Assembly: GCF_011290685.1 (NCBI RefSeq)
Contig: NZ_JAANYN010000003.1
Span: forward strand, 355,341 to 419,340
DNA length: 64,000 nucleotides
Direction: 5' to 3'
Source: Cyclobacterium plantarum
GTDB taxonomy: Bacteria; Bacteroidota; Bacteroidia; Cytophagales; Cyclobacteriaceae
Made by a program: the position numbers and the translations under genes. Of the stretch, positions 57,072 to 64,000 are shown one piece after another (the stretch's first letter is position 1; the number at the start of each line of letters is the position of its first letter). A model generated the notes under the pieces. That model was not told the DNA's origin and did no database searches. It worked only from the letters and a program-made list of their open reading frames with translations.

Positions 57072-57521
57072 TTAGTTTGGCATTTTGCTGTAAAGCGGAA
57101 TGGTCAGGGCAAGAGAGGGTATATGGCTGGGAATGCCCACGGCATACTTTGGAGTATTGGTAGGTAAAGGTTTAAAGCTCATTAGCGCTGCCCTTTTTTT
57201 ATTTTTACCAGCGCTAATGAATACCGGAATACTTCCTATAGCGGCGATTCCGCCAACAACAGCCATGGCTACACCAATTCCTGTCGCCTGTTCCTCCGCA
57301 TCGGAAGCGCCGAAAAGAATGAAGTTTTCAGAAAACAGGGTACTTCCTGCAGCGACCATGGCAAGCCCTCCGCCTGCCATGATATAGCCTGTAGTCTTTT
57401 GTCTGCGGCTTTTTTCGAGATAATCTTTTTTGCTCATTTCCTGGGCACCTGCATTGATTTGGCTGCCCATTAGGAAGGTTAATATCAATACAACAGTAAT
57501 TTCACGTGTTTTCATGGACAT
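57072..57521 (-). CDS. Small exported hypothetical membrane protein
   Basis: This 149-residue protein has a signal peptide (about 1-27) and two hydrophobic, glycine-rich segments: TGYIMAGGGLAMVAAGSTLF (about 45-64) and ATGIGVAMAVVGGIAAIGSIPVFI (about 80-103). A KNKKRAAL linker and a short soluble tail follow. I recognise no domain. Two ATG starts are possible, at 57521 and 57515. It is followed by no visible terminator and lies upstream of cry-DASH on the same strand. Confidence 0.65.
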   Translation of the reverse strand: MSMKTREITVVLILTFLMGSQINAGAQEMSKKDYLEKSRRQKTTGYIMAGGGLAMVAAGSTLFSENFILFGASDAEEQATGIGVAMAVVGGIAAIGSIPVFISAGKNKKRAALMSFKPLPTNTPKYAVGIPSHIPSLALTIPLYSKMPN

Positions 57522-57845
57522 TTGGATTTAGGTAGAATTTTTAGGGTTCGCTTCTGCAATTCCAGTAAATTTACTAGCATTAGAACAAAAAAAACATGCC
57601 TTAAAAACATGATTACAAGTGATTTATATCAGTATTTTGGGTGCTGCGGAAAGGGTAGGATATTTTGGTTCAGGGAAGAAAAATATTATTTTTTCAATTG
57701 CCCACTGCTTCAGCTGTGAGCAATATAGGTCCAGTTTGTAATATTGGCATTAGCCAAACTTCGTTATCCGGAAGGAAGGTATTTTTTTCAAAATTTCCCC
57801 AAATCTCTCCCCAATATTGGCTAAAGCCTGGGTAGCGGGCATTAT

Positions 57846-57878
57846 CAATAGGATGGGGCTAAAGCCGCCATCCTATTG
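57846..57878. repeat. Hairpin D of repeat unit 1
   Basis: An 11-bp perfect inverted repeat (57846-57856 with 57868-57878, CAATAGGATGG paired with CCATCCTATTG) closes on an 11-nt loop GGCTAAAGCCG. Shorter versions of the same hairpin occur at 58075-58099 and 58304-58324. Confidence 0.85.
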
Positions 57879-57933
57879 AAGGGGACAGGTCAAAGATTAT
57901 TGATAAAAAATAATAGACAGGACCGTACTGATC

Positions 57934-57963
57934 AATTGCCTCCTGCTTCAGCCGGAGGCAATT
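57934..57963. repeat. Hairpin A of repeat unit 2
   Basis: A 10-bp perfect inverted repeat (57934-57943 with 57954-57963, AATTGCCTCC paired with GGAGGCAATT) has the loop TGCTTCAGCC. Equivalent 9-bp stems with other bases occur at 57697-57724 (one mismatch) and 58162-58189 (one G-T pair). Confidence 0.85.
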
Positions 57964-57984
57964 ATTTGGATTATTTATATCATT

Positions 57985-58051
57985 GGCTTTAGCCAAAATT
58001 TTTCCCGGAGGGCCCTTGTGCCCCAAAACTTCCCCAATTTTGGCTAAAGCC
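57985..58051. repeat. 16-bp inverted pair B/C of repeat unit 2
   Basis: The 16 nt at 57985-58000 are the exact reverse complement of 58036-58051 (AATTTTGGCTAAAGCC is the right arm), with 35 bp between them. B is itself close to palindromic, so the two arms could form either separate small hairpins or one long stem. Confidence 0.85.
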
Positions 58052-58939
58052 GGGGTCCATGAAATCTCATTCTAGGGATGGGGCTAAAGCCGCCATCCTA
58101 TTGAAAGGAGACAGGTCATTGGTTATGGGTTAAAAATAGAAAACCGGACGCCTATTACTCATTTGCCCACTGCTTTAGCTGTGGGTAAAAAAGAGGCAAT
58201 ACACATAATGGCTTTAGCCAAACACTTACACCATTTAAGGTATTATTTCAAAATTTCCCCTCAATTTTGGCTAAAACCGGGGTTTATGAAATCTCATTTT
58301 AGAGAATGAGCTAAAGCCACATTCCTATTGAGAAAAGAATAGCAATCAATTATCACTCAATTGACCACTGCTTTAGCCCAATCCTTTCACTGAGAAGCTC
58401 TCAGACAATAACTTATTTAACAACTTTCGCATTATACCCGGTAAAGAATTTCCTTTTAGGGGAGAATATGAGATTAAAAAAGATTAACCGAACCATCTGA
58501 TTTCATGATGGATAGATTGGGTACTACATCTTCAAATGCCTATATGCTGGTGTGGAGGAACGAATTATTATTACTAAGCCCCTCATTTCACTTCATTTAT
58601 TCCAGATTTGGGCAGTTTAATAATTCTCTTTTAATTCATAATAAATTTAAATATAAACAGAATAAATTAAGTTTAATTTATAAATTTTTATTTTTCAATA
58701 AATATAACTTTTCTAGATTTGCCTAATCTCAAAAATGATTTGTATCATTATATAAACTACGTAAAAATAGGTATATATGTCTAAATTTCAATTTTTTATA
58801 TGACTAATTCAATCATTGAAAAAATAAAAAAAAACAAAAATTAGTCTAATTGTTAATATTTTATTATTATGGATTTTGTTTCTTTATTATAAGAACCTGA
58901 TAGTTTATGTTTAATTTCAATTAACCTAATCCCAAACTA

Positions 58940-61900
58940 ATGAAACAACCCAGACTAAAACAATTAAGGTCGATAATAAAATTATTTTCAGTTGTTATTA
59001 TTATCCAATGCGTTGCAATTGACCGCATTTATGCGGAAAGTAGAAAAAGTAAGGAAAATCATTTTGAGAAAGTGTTCACGCATGTTTCACTGTTTCCGCG
59101 AAATCTATATAGTAAAGTGGATGTCATCGAGTCTGATTTGGTATTTAATTCAGAGACAATGGTAGATGTAACCGTTTCAGGCGTAGTGACCGACCAGGAA
59201 GGACAACCGATTCCAGGCGTGACAGTTTCGATTCCCGGTACTGGGATCGGAACGGCCACAGATTTGGATGGGAAATATTCAATCACGGTTCCGGAAGGAT
59301 CAACTTTGGTTTTTTCTTTCATCGGGTTCGAATCTCAGAGTATTGAAATAAATAACCAAACAGAAATTAACGTCTCATTGTCGGAAGATATCGCTTCCCT
59401 GGATGAGGTAGTTGTAGTAGGTTATGGATCCGTTAATCGGGAAAATCTTACCAGTGCCGTGAGCTCATTAAATGAAGAGGATTTTGTTGCGGGCACTGTT
59501 TCACCGTTGATGGCCATTCAAGGAAAGGTTCCTGGATTAAGTATTCAATCTACCAACGGTGCCGATCCCAATTCCGGAGTGTCTATCCAGTTAAGAGGGG
59601 TCAATTCAGTGAATGCCTCACAAGGACCTTTAATTGTTATTGATGGGGTGCCAGGCGGGGATATTAATACTGTTGTTAAGGAAGATATCGCCTCCATTGA
59701 AGTATTGCGTGATGCTTCCGGTGCCGCTATTTACGGTACTAGGGCCTCCGGAGGGGTTATTCTTATTACCACCAAGTCTGCTATTGCTGGAGAGTTATCT
59801 GTTAGTTATACCGGAGAATTGTTTGCTGAAACCGTGCGAAGATATAACGAGCCTTTGGGAAGGGATAGGTTCCTCGAACAAGGGTTGGGAGACGATTTAG
59901 GACACAATACGGATTGGTTCGACGAGGTAACCAACGATGTTCCCATCAGTTACCGAAATGTAATCAGCTTAAGTGGTGGTGTGGAAGATGCGAAAATTCG
60001 CGCTACCATAAGTAATCGGAGTGCCAAAGGCCTGGCAATTGGGGCACAGCGAGATGAAATCCAGGCAAGGATAAATACAGATTTTAACCTGTTCGATGGA
60101 TTTTTAAGAATAACCAATAACCTTTCCTATAGTGAGAGACAATCTGAATTTTCAAATAATGACATTTTCAGGATGGCTTTGCAGCTTAACCCGACCGAAA
60201 CACCCTATGATCCCACAGAGGCGCACGGGCTGAATGTCTGGACCGGAGGTTATGACTGGTATAATCCGGTAGCCGATATTCGATTAAGGACCGATCAGCG
60301 AAAATATTCTTACCTCCTGAATACCACTACTTTTCTGTTTAATCTTTCCGATAATGTTTCCCTTACCGCTCGTTATTCGATGAATAATGACGACAACTAT
60401 GGCACCTATTGGAGATCCGCCCAGCATAAAACGTCATTAGATGAAGGAGTGGCTGGATATGCCAGCCACAGTTACGGGGAATCAAAGGACAATACGTTTG
60501 AGACATTTCTTACTTATGACCAGATCTTTGACTTACATACCCTTAATGCTGTAGGAGGCTATAGTTTTCAAGAATTTAACGGACAAGGATTTTCTGCAAA
60601 TAATTCGGATTTCGCTGTAGATGGCATAGAAGAACATGACTTGGGAACTGGTAGATTTTTAGCCGAGGGAAGGGCTGGTCTAGGCTCTTATAAAAACCCC
60701 CGAGTCAGGTTGATGGCATTTTTTGGAAGGGTGAACTATAGCTTTGACAACAGGTACCTGATCACAGCCAGCTTGAGACGTGAGGGTTCATCGAAATTCG
60801 CCAAAGGCAATAGGTGGGGAAATTTTCCGGCCCTTTCTATAGGGTGGAACATCCACAATGAACCCTTTATGCAATGGCAGACTTGGTTTACCAATCTAAA
60901 ATTTCGAGCTGGTTATGGTGAAACCGGCAATGAAGGTTTCGCACCTGGTGTAGCTACCAGAATGTACGGTCCGGATACCTGGTGGTTGATGAATGGCGAG
61001 TGGAGAAGGACTTATGGAGTTTCTCATAACCAGAATACTGATTTAAAGTGGGAAACCAAGAAAGAATACAATATCGGTATTGACTTTGCCATTTTGGATG
61101 GAAATTTATCTGGTAGGTTCGATGTTTTTCAACGAGACGTGGATGATTTGATTTATGATATCTCTGTTCCGCAACCACCGGCTATTCACGATAAAACGAC
61201 CATGAATGTAGGGGTCTTACGAAATACAGGCTGGGAAGCAGAACTTACTTGGAATGCTGTTGATAATACCAATTTCCAGTATGTAACTACATTAATCGGA
61301 TCGGCCTATAAAAGTGAACTCGTTAGTCTTTGGGGTAATCAGACATTTTGGGATCGAAAGGGTTTTCCTGCACCGGGGAGTCCGGGAAATGCTGTCAGAC
61401 TGTTCCCGGGAGAGCCCATCGGTCGATTCTTTGTCTGGGAACATGCTGGATTTACCGAGACAGGAGATTGGATGTTGAGAGGAAGCGATGGAGAGGTGTT
61501 TGACGTTACTGAAAGAACCAAAACCAATGAAGATAAAAAATTTATCGGAAATGCCATCCCGAAGTTAATCTTGGCCTGGAATAACCAATTTAATTTTGGA
61601 AATTTTGACGTAAATGCTTATTTCCGCGGCTGGTCAGGCCATGATATTTTTAATATGCCTAATTTTTACTATGGAATACCACTGGAATCAAGAAATGTCC
61701 TGGTAGAAAATTTTGAAGAACAAAGACATATCACCGGAGAAAAAGAGTTGAGCAATTACTGGATTGAGGATGGTGATTTTTTGAAGCTGGATGTGCTTTC
61801 TCTGGGATATACATTTAATTTTCAAGGAGACAGAGGAAACAGGCATGTAAAAGGTCTGCGCGTATATGCAACAGGGCAAAATTTATTTGTGCTTACCAAT

Positions 61901-62014
61901 TATTCAGGCCTAAACCCCGAAGTAAATATCAATGGCCTGGATCCCGGGTTTGAAGAGAGAGCCACCTATCCACAAACCCGAACTTTTATGTTAGGTGTTC
62001 AAGCTAATTTCTAA
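58940..62014 (+). CDS. SusC/RagA-family TonB-linked outer-membrane receptor
   Basis: This 1024-residue SusC-type transporter imports large nutrients, often glycans, together with its SusD lipoprotein. It has a signal peptide (about 10-32) and an unusually long charged linker (about 33-74). The CarboxypepD_reg-like domain (about 75-155, GVVTDQEGQPIPGV) is followed by a plug with the SusC signature VVVVGYGS and SIEVLRDASGAAIYGTRASGG. The large barrel ends in an aromatic residue (QANF). It starts at ATG, and the susD gene follows 17 bp after the stop. The substrate cannot be told from these two genes alone. Confidence 0.96.
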   Translation: MKQPRLKQLRSIIKLFSVVIIIQCVAIDRIYAESRKSKENHFEKVFTHVSLFPRNLYSKVDVIESDLVFNSETMVDVTVSGVVTDQEGQPIPGVTVSIPGTGIGTATDLDGKYSITVPEGSTLVFSFIGFESQSIEINNQTEINVSLSEDIASLDEVVVVGYGSVNRENLTSAVSSLNEEDFVAGTVSPLMAIQGKVPGLSIQSTNGADPNSGVSIQLRGVNSVNASQGPLIVIDGVPGGDINTVVKEDIASIEVLRDASGAAIYGTRASGGVILITTKSAIAGELSVSYTGELFAETVRRYNEPLGRDRFLEQGLGDDLGHNTDWFDEVTNDVPISYRNVISLSGGVEDAKIRATISNRSAKGLAIGAQRDEIQARINTDFNLFDGFLRITNNLSYSERQSEFSNNDIFRMALQLNPTETPYDPTEAHGLNVWTGGYDWYNPVADIRLRTDQRKYSYLLNTTTFLFNLSDNVSLTARYSMNNDDNYGTYWRSAQHKTSLDEGVAGYASHSYGESKDNTFETFLTYDQIFDLHTLNAVGGYSFQEFNGQGFSANNSDFAVDGIEEHDLGTGRFLAEGRAGLGSYKNPRVRLMAFFGRVNYSFDNRYLITASLRREGSSKFAKGNRWGNFPALSIGWNIHNEPFMQWQTWFTNLKFRAGYGETGNEGFAPGVATRMYGPDTWWLMNGEWRRTYGVSHNQNTDLKWETKKEYNIGIDFAILDGNLSGRFDVFQRDVDDLIYDISVPQPPAIHDKTTMNVGVLRNTGWEAELTWNAVDNTNFQYVTTLIGSAYKSELVSLWGNQTFWDRKGFPAPGSPGNAVRLFPGEPIGRFFVWEHAGFTETGDWMLRGSDGEVFDVTERTKTNEDKKFIGNAIPKLILAWNNQFNFGNFDVNAYFRGWSGHDIFNMPNFYYGIPLESRNVLVENFEEQRHITGEKELSNYWIEDGDFLKLDVLSLGYTFNFQGDRGNRHVKGLRVYATGQNLFVLTNYSGLNPEVNINGLDPGFEERATYPQTRTFMLGVQANF

Positions 62015-62031
62015 AAGAAAAAAATAAGACT

Positions 62032-63702
62032 ATGAAATTGATAAAATATATAATTATTCTATTTAGCGTCATTGCAACAAGTTGTTCTCTGGATGAAGTA
62101 TGGTATGACAGGGTGGTGCCCCAAACCTTTTTCAAAACGGAGGGGGATGTTTTATCAGCGCTATACCGGCCTTTTACCCATGCAAGATGGTATCTTACCG
62201 GAGATCGCTGGATAGCACAGGAATTTTCTGCAGACCAATTTGCACGATCAACAAAAGGAAGGCATTGGTATGACGGAGGTCGTTATGCCCGATACCAACA
62301 CCATGAATGGACGCCGGACGAGTCCCAATTGTTTGGAACCTGGAGAGGAACCCTGCAAGGAGTGGCATTAGGGTTAGATGTTAAACAGGATTTGGGTCGC
62401 CTGGATTACGCAAGCCTTGCGCTATCAGAAGAAGATAAAGCCGCACATCTAGGCCAATTGGATGCCTTGATTGCATTTTTCTATTTGAGAGGACTTGATT
62501 TTTTTGGGGGGCTACCCATATTTACCAGCCTGGATCAGGAAGATGTGCCCAGAAGTACCGATAGGGAAACATTCAATCATATCGAAGCACTGTTACAACA
62601 GGCCTTGATTGATTTGGCAGTAAAGGAACCAGACGCACCTCAGGAAGGAGCAATTACAAAAGGAGCTGCTGCTGTAATGTTGGCGAGATTGTATTTTAAT
62701 GCGGAAGCCTACATCGGTGAACCCATGTATGATGAGGCAGCCAGGATCTCTGAGGGAATTATTGCCAATGAATATGGGACTTACAGCCTGGATCTGGACT
62801 GGAAAGGACCCCACGACTTCGAAAATCACCTATCTCCGGAGATTATATGGTCGATACCTTCTGAATTCAATCGCCTGGAATACACACACTACGGGCACAT
62901 GTACCATTATAATTCCCGGGTTTACTTTGATGTGGACTTAGGTTCTAATAATGGCACGCACTTACAGCCATCAAGAAAACCAGATGGAACTTTGTATACA
63001 GAGGAGTTTAAATTGGGATCGCCCTACGAAAAGTTTGAGGATACGGATCTTAGGAAGAAGCCTTTCAGGTATTTGGGTTCGGGTAATTATGAAGGCATGT
63101 TTTTGGTAGGTCCGCAGGTTTCTCCCATAGATGGTGAGCAGGTAATAGGCAATGAGGAGTATAATGGCCAACCCCTTGTATTTGTCGACCAGGTCGGAAG
63201 GTTTTCAGAACTGGGGTCAACCTTTGAAACTATTGATGAGTTGCCTTCTAATATCGGTGCAGGTGAGGAAAATACCGGTGTAAGAATTGTGAAAATCCCA
63301 GTGCCCTCTAGTCAAGACCTTAATTTGAGGTGGGCTGCTGATCATCCTGTTTTTAGATTGGCAGAAGTATATCTGATGTTAGCTGAGTGTCGTCTAAGAA
63401 TGGGGGAAGCCTCTGCCGCAGCAGAGTTGATAAATGAAGTGCGACAAAGAGCTTTTGAGGGCGGCGTTGACCCGAATCCGGCTACGGCCGAAAACCTGGA
63501 CCTTTACCGTATAGCCGATGAATGGGGAATTGAGTTTTTAGGGGAAGGTAGAAGAAGGACCGATCTGATAAGGTTGGGCTTTTTCACTACCGAAAGGTGG
63601 TGGGATCACACCCCCTCTAATTCGGATCATTTGAACCGGTTTCCCGTGCCTACAGAGGCATTATCGGCAAGTAATGTTTTGGAGCAAAATCCCGGGTATT
63701 AA
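62032..63702 (+). CDS. SusD/RagB-family nutrient-binding lipoprotein
   Basis: This 556-residue surface lipoprotein forms the lid and substrate-binding part of the SusCD complex. The lipobox ATSC is at Cys18. The helical tetratricopeptide-like fold is visible in LGQLDALIAFFYLRGLDFFGGLPIF, the central AVMLARLYFNAEAYIG, and the C-terminal PVFRLAEVYLMLAECRLRMGEASAAAELINEVRQRAF, all typical of RagB/SusD. The ending FPVPTEALSASNVLEQNPGY is also characteristic. It pairs with the preceding SusC gene and is followed by a terminator. Confidence 0.96.
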   Translation: MKLIKYIIILFSVIATSCSLDEVWYDRVVPQTFFKTEGDVLSALYRPFTHARWYLTGDRWIAQEFSADQFARSTKGRHWYDGGRYARYQHHEWTPDESQLFGTWRGTLQGVALGLDVKQDLGRLDYASLALSEEDKAAHLGQLDALIAFFYLRGLDFFGGLPIFTSLDQEDVPRSTDRETFNHIEALLQQALIDLAVKEPDAPQEGAITKGAAAVMLARLYFNAEAYIGEPMYDEAARISEGIIANEYGTYSLDLDWKGPHDFENHLSPEIIWSIPSEFNRLEYTHYGHMYHYNSRVYFDVDLGSNNGTHLQPSRKPDGTLYTEEFKLGSPYEKFEDTDLRKKPFRYLGSGNYEGMFLVGPQVSPIDGEQVIGNEEYNGQPLVFVDQVGRFSELGSTFETIDELPSNIGAGEENTGVRIVKIPVPSSQDLNLRWAADHPVFRLAEVYLMLAECRLRMGEASAAAELINEVRQRAFEGGVDPNPATAENLDLYRIADEWGIEFLGEGRRRTDLIRLGFFTTERWWDHTPSNSDHLNRFPVPTEALSASNVLEQNPGY

Positions 63703-63756
63703 TATTTTAATGCTTACTTAAGGAGCATCTGGTAAAGGTTTTCTTAGTGGAATTGT

Positions 63757-63806
63757 ATAAATCCGGCCCCGGGTTGTATTTCCGGGAGCCGGATTTATTT
63801 TTCTTT
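63757..63806 (+). terminator. Terminator after the susCD pair
   Basis: An 11-bp perfect inverted repeat (63757-63767 with 63788-63798, ATAAATCCGGC paired with GCCGGATTTAT) encloses a partly paired CCCGGG interior. A T-rich tail follows, 55 bp past the susD stop codon. Confidence 0.82.
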
Positions 63807-63847
63807 TCAAAAATGAAAAGGGTTTTTTGTGTATTATGGTGAAAGGG

Positions 63848-64000
63848 TTATTCCTTTCCAAATTTTAACTTATATAACTCCGGTTTTTCATTGTTATACG
63901 TGACTAACGCATAGTGTTCATTGTCAAAGTTGATGATAGCTAAGTCTCTAACTGCCTTTTGGGTGAAGTTTAAACCCAACTGGTCTCCGTCTAATATTTT
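63848..64000 (-). CDS. 3' end of a gene cut by the window (possible VCBS/FG-GAP, CRTAC1-type protein)
   Basis: The last 50 codons of a minus-strand gene are present, with the stop at 63848-63850 and the frame open to the window edge. The protein end contains AVRDLAIINFDNEHYALVTYNNE and finishes YKLKFGKE. The pattern of a short repeated strand ending with NNE-P-LY resembles the C-termini of ASPIC/UnbV VCBS-repeat proteins that often accompany SusCD genes in Cytophagales. That identity is a weak inference from a short fragment. It is convergent with the susCD operon. Confidence 0.55.
   Translation of the reverse strand, partial: KILDGDQLGLNFTQKAVRDLAIINFDNEHYALVTYNNEKPELYKLKFGKE

Larger units (their letters stand above)
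57697..58385. repeat. Array of GGCTAAAGCC-centred hairpin repeats (three full units and a partial fourth)
   Basis: Units begin at about 57697, 57935, 58161 and 58360 (spacings 238, 226 and 199 bp). Each full unit has hairpin A (loop TGCTTCAGCT or TGCTTTAGCT), palindrome B (TTGGCTTTAGCCAA or close), element C (TTGGCTAAAGCC or close) and hairpin D (loop around GGCTAAAGCC). The fourth has only part of A. Units are separated by related spacers containing GACAGGTCA in the first two. The sequence between the elements varies more than the elements. A possible mobile or REP-like origin is an inference. No cas gene or transposase lies nearby. Confidence 0.85.
57522..58939. other. 1.4-kb region without a convincing gene
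   Basis: No open frame in this gap has family features. Frames at 57522-57719 (66 residues) and 58505-58726 (73 residues) are of poor composition and not supported. The content is the repeat array at 57697-58385 and, from about 58600, a very AT-rich stretch that probably holds the promoter and leader of the susC gene. No promoter boxes match well enough to call. Confidence 0.8.

Noticed and set aside
57522-57719. A 66-codon plus-strand frame starting at the hypothetical gene's upstream edge
   Set aside because: No domain or signal peptide is seen, and it runs into the first repeat unit.
57697-58385. CRISPR array
   Set aside because: The units are about 200-240 bp with uneven spacing, the repeated parts are short palindromes and not 23-47 bp direct repeats, and no cas gene is near.
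58505-58726. A 73-codon plus-strand frame in the gap before susC
   Set aside because: The composition follows the AT-rich DNA around it (Phe, Asn, Lys, Leu runs), no domain is seen, and it sits in a likely leader or promoter region.

Overview
The window looks like chromosomal DNA of a Bacteroidota bacterium, most probably order Cytophagales and plausibly family Cyclobacteriaceae. The support is a SusC/SusD pair, three proteins with type IX secretion (T9SS) C-terminal sorting domains, a GldJ-like lipoprotein, DUF4270 and DUF4105 proteins, a Bacteroidota-type promoter (TTTG, 20 bp, TAnnTTTG) and a CrtW ketocarotenoid operon. The genus is an inference. I saw no rRNA, tRNA, CRISPR array, insertion sequence, integrase or phage gene.

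Layout. 1-13 kb is mostly minus-strand housekeeping: acyl-CoA dehydrogenase, a zinc metallopeptidase, a YbhN-like membrane protein, panD, panC, prmA, tpiA, an AlbA_2-domain protein and uvrB, broken by a plus-strand half-length glycogen-synthase-like protein with a DUF4270 lipoprotein, and by recX. 13.4-17.6 kb holds two adjacent T9SS cargo proteins. 17.6-21.7 kb is an operon-like run of GntP permease, RidA, a D-threonine-aldolase/D-serine-dehydratase-type enzyme and an M19 dipeptidase, ending in a strong hairpin terminator. 21.8-27.1 kb is a carotenoid operon: sigma factor, crtI, crtB, fused crtYcd, ispH, crtW. It is followed by a TonB-dependent receptor and an Omp85-type barrel. 30.7-44.6 kb is mixed: methyltransferase, TRIC-like channel, nagB, a cytoplasmic multi-PAS histidine kinase, an aspartic protease, a Fur-family regulator, hflC/hflK, a lone oxidase subunit III-like protein, and mfd. 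44.8-57.5 kb has the GldJ-like lipoprotein, a YCF48-type T9SS protein, prfA, a haem-c lipoprotein, an M14 peptidase, tag, a beta-lactamase-fold hydrolase and a cryptochrome-DASH gene. 57.5-58.9 kb is a 1.4-kb non-coding stretch with an array of hairpin-rich repeats built around GGCTAAAGCC. 58.9-63.7 kb is a SusC/SusD pair. A gene broken by the window end lies on the minus strand.

How the genes work together. The carotenoid operon couples a late MEP-pathway enzyme (IspH) to phytoene synthesis, desaturation, cyclisation and ketolation. It appears to be driven from one well-defined promoter with possible operator sites. The GntP-to-dipeptidase run looks like uptake and breakdown of a D- or beta-hydroxy-amino acid. 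The features that ordinary annotation explains least are the structured repeat array at 57.7-58.4 kb, the putative operator sites at the carotenoid promoter, and the glycogen-synthase-like protein that lacks its catalytic half and key motif.
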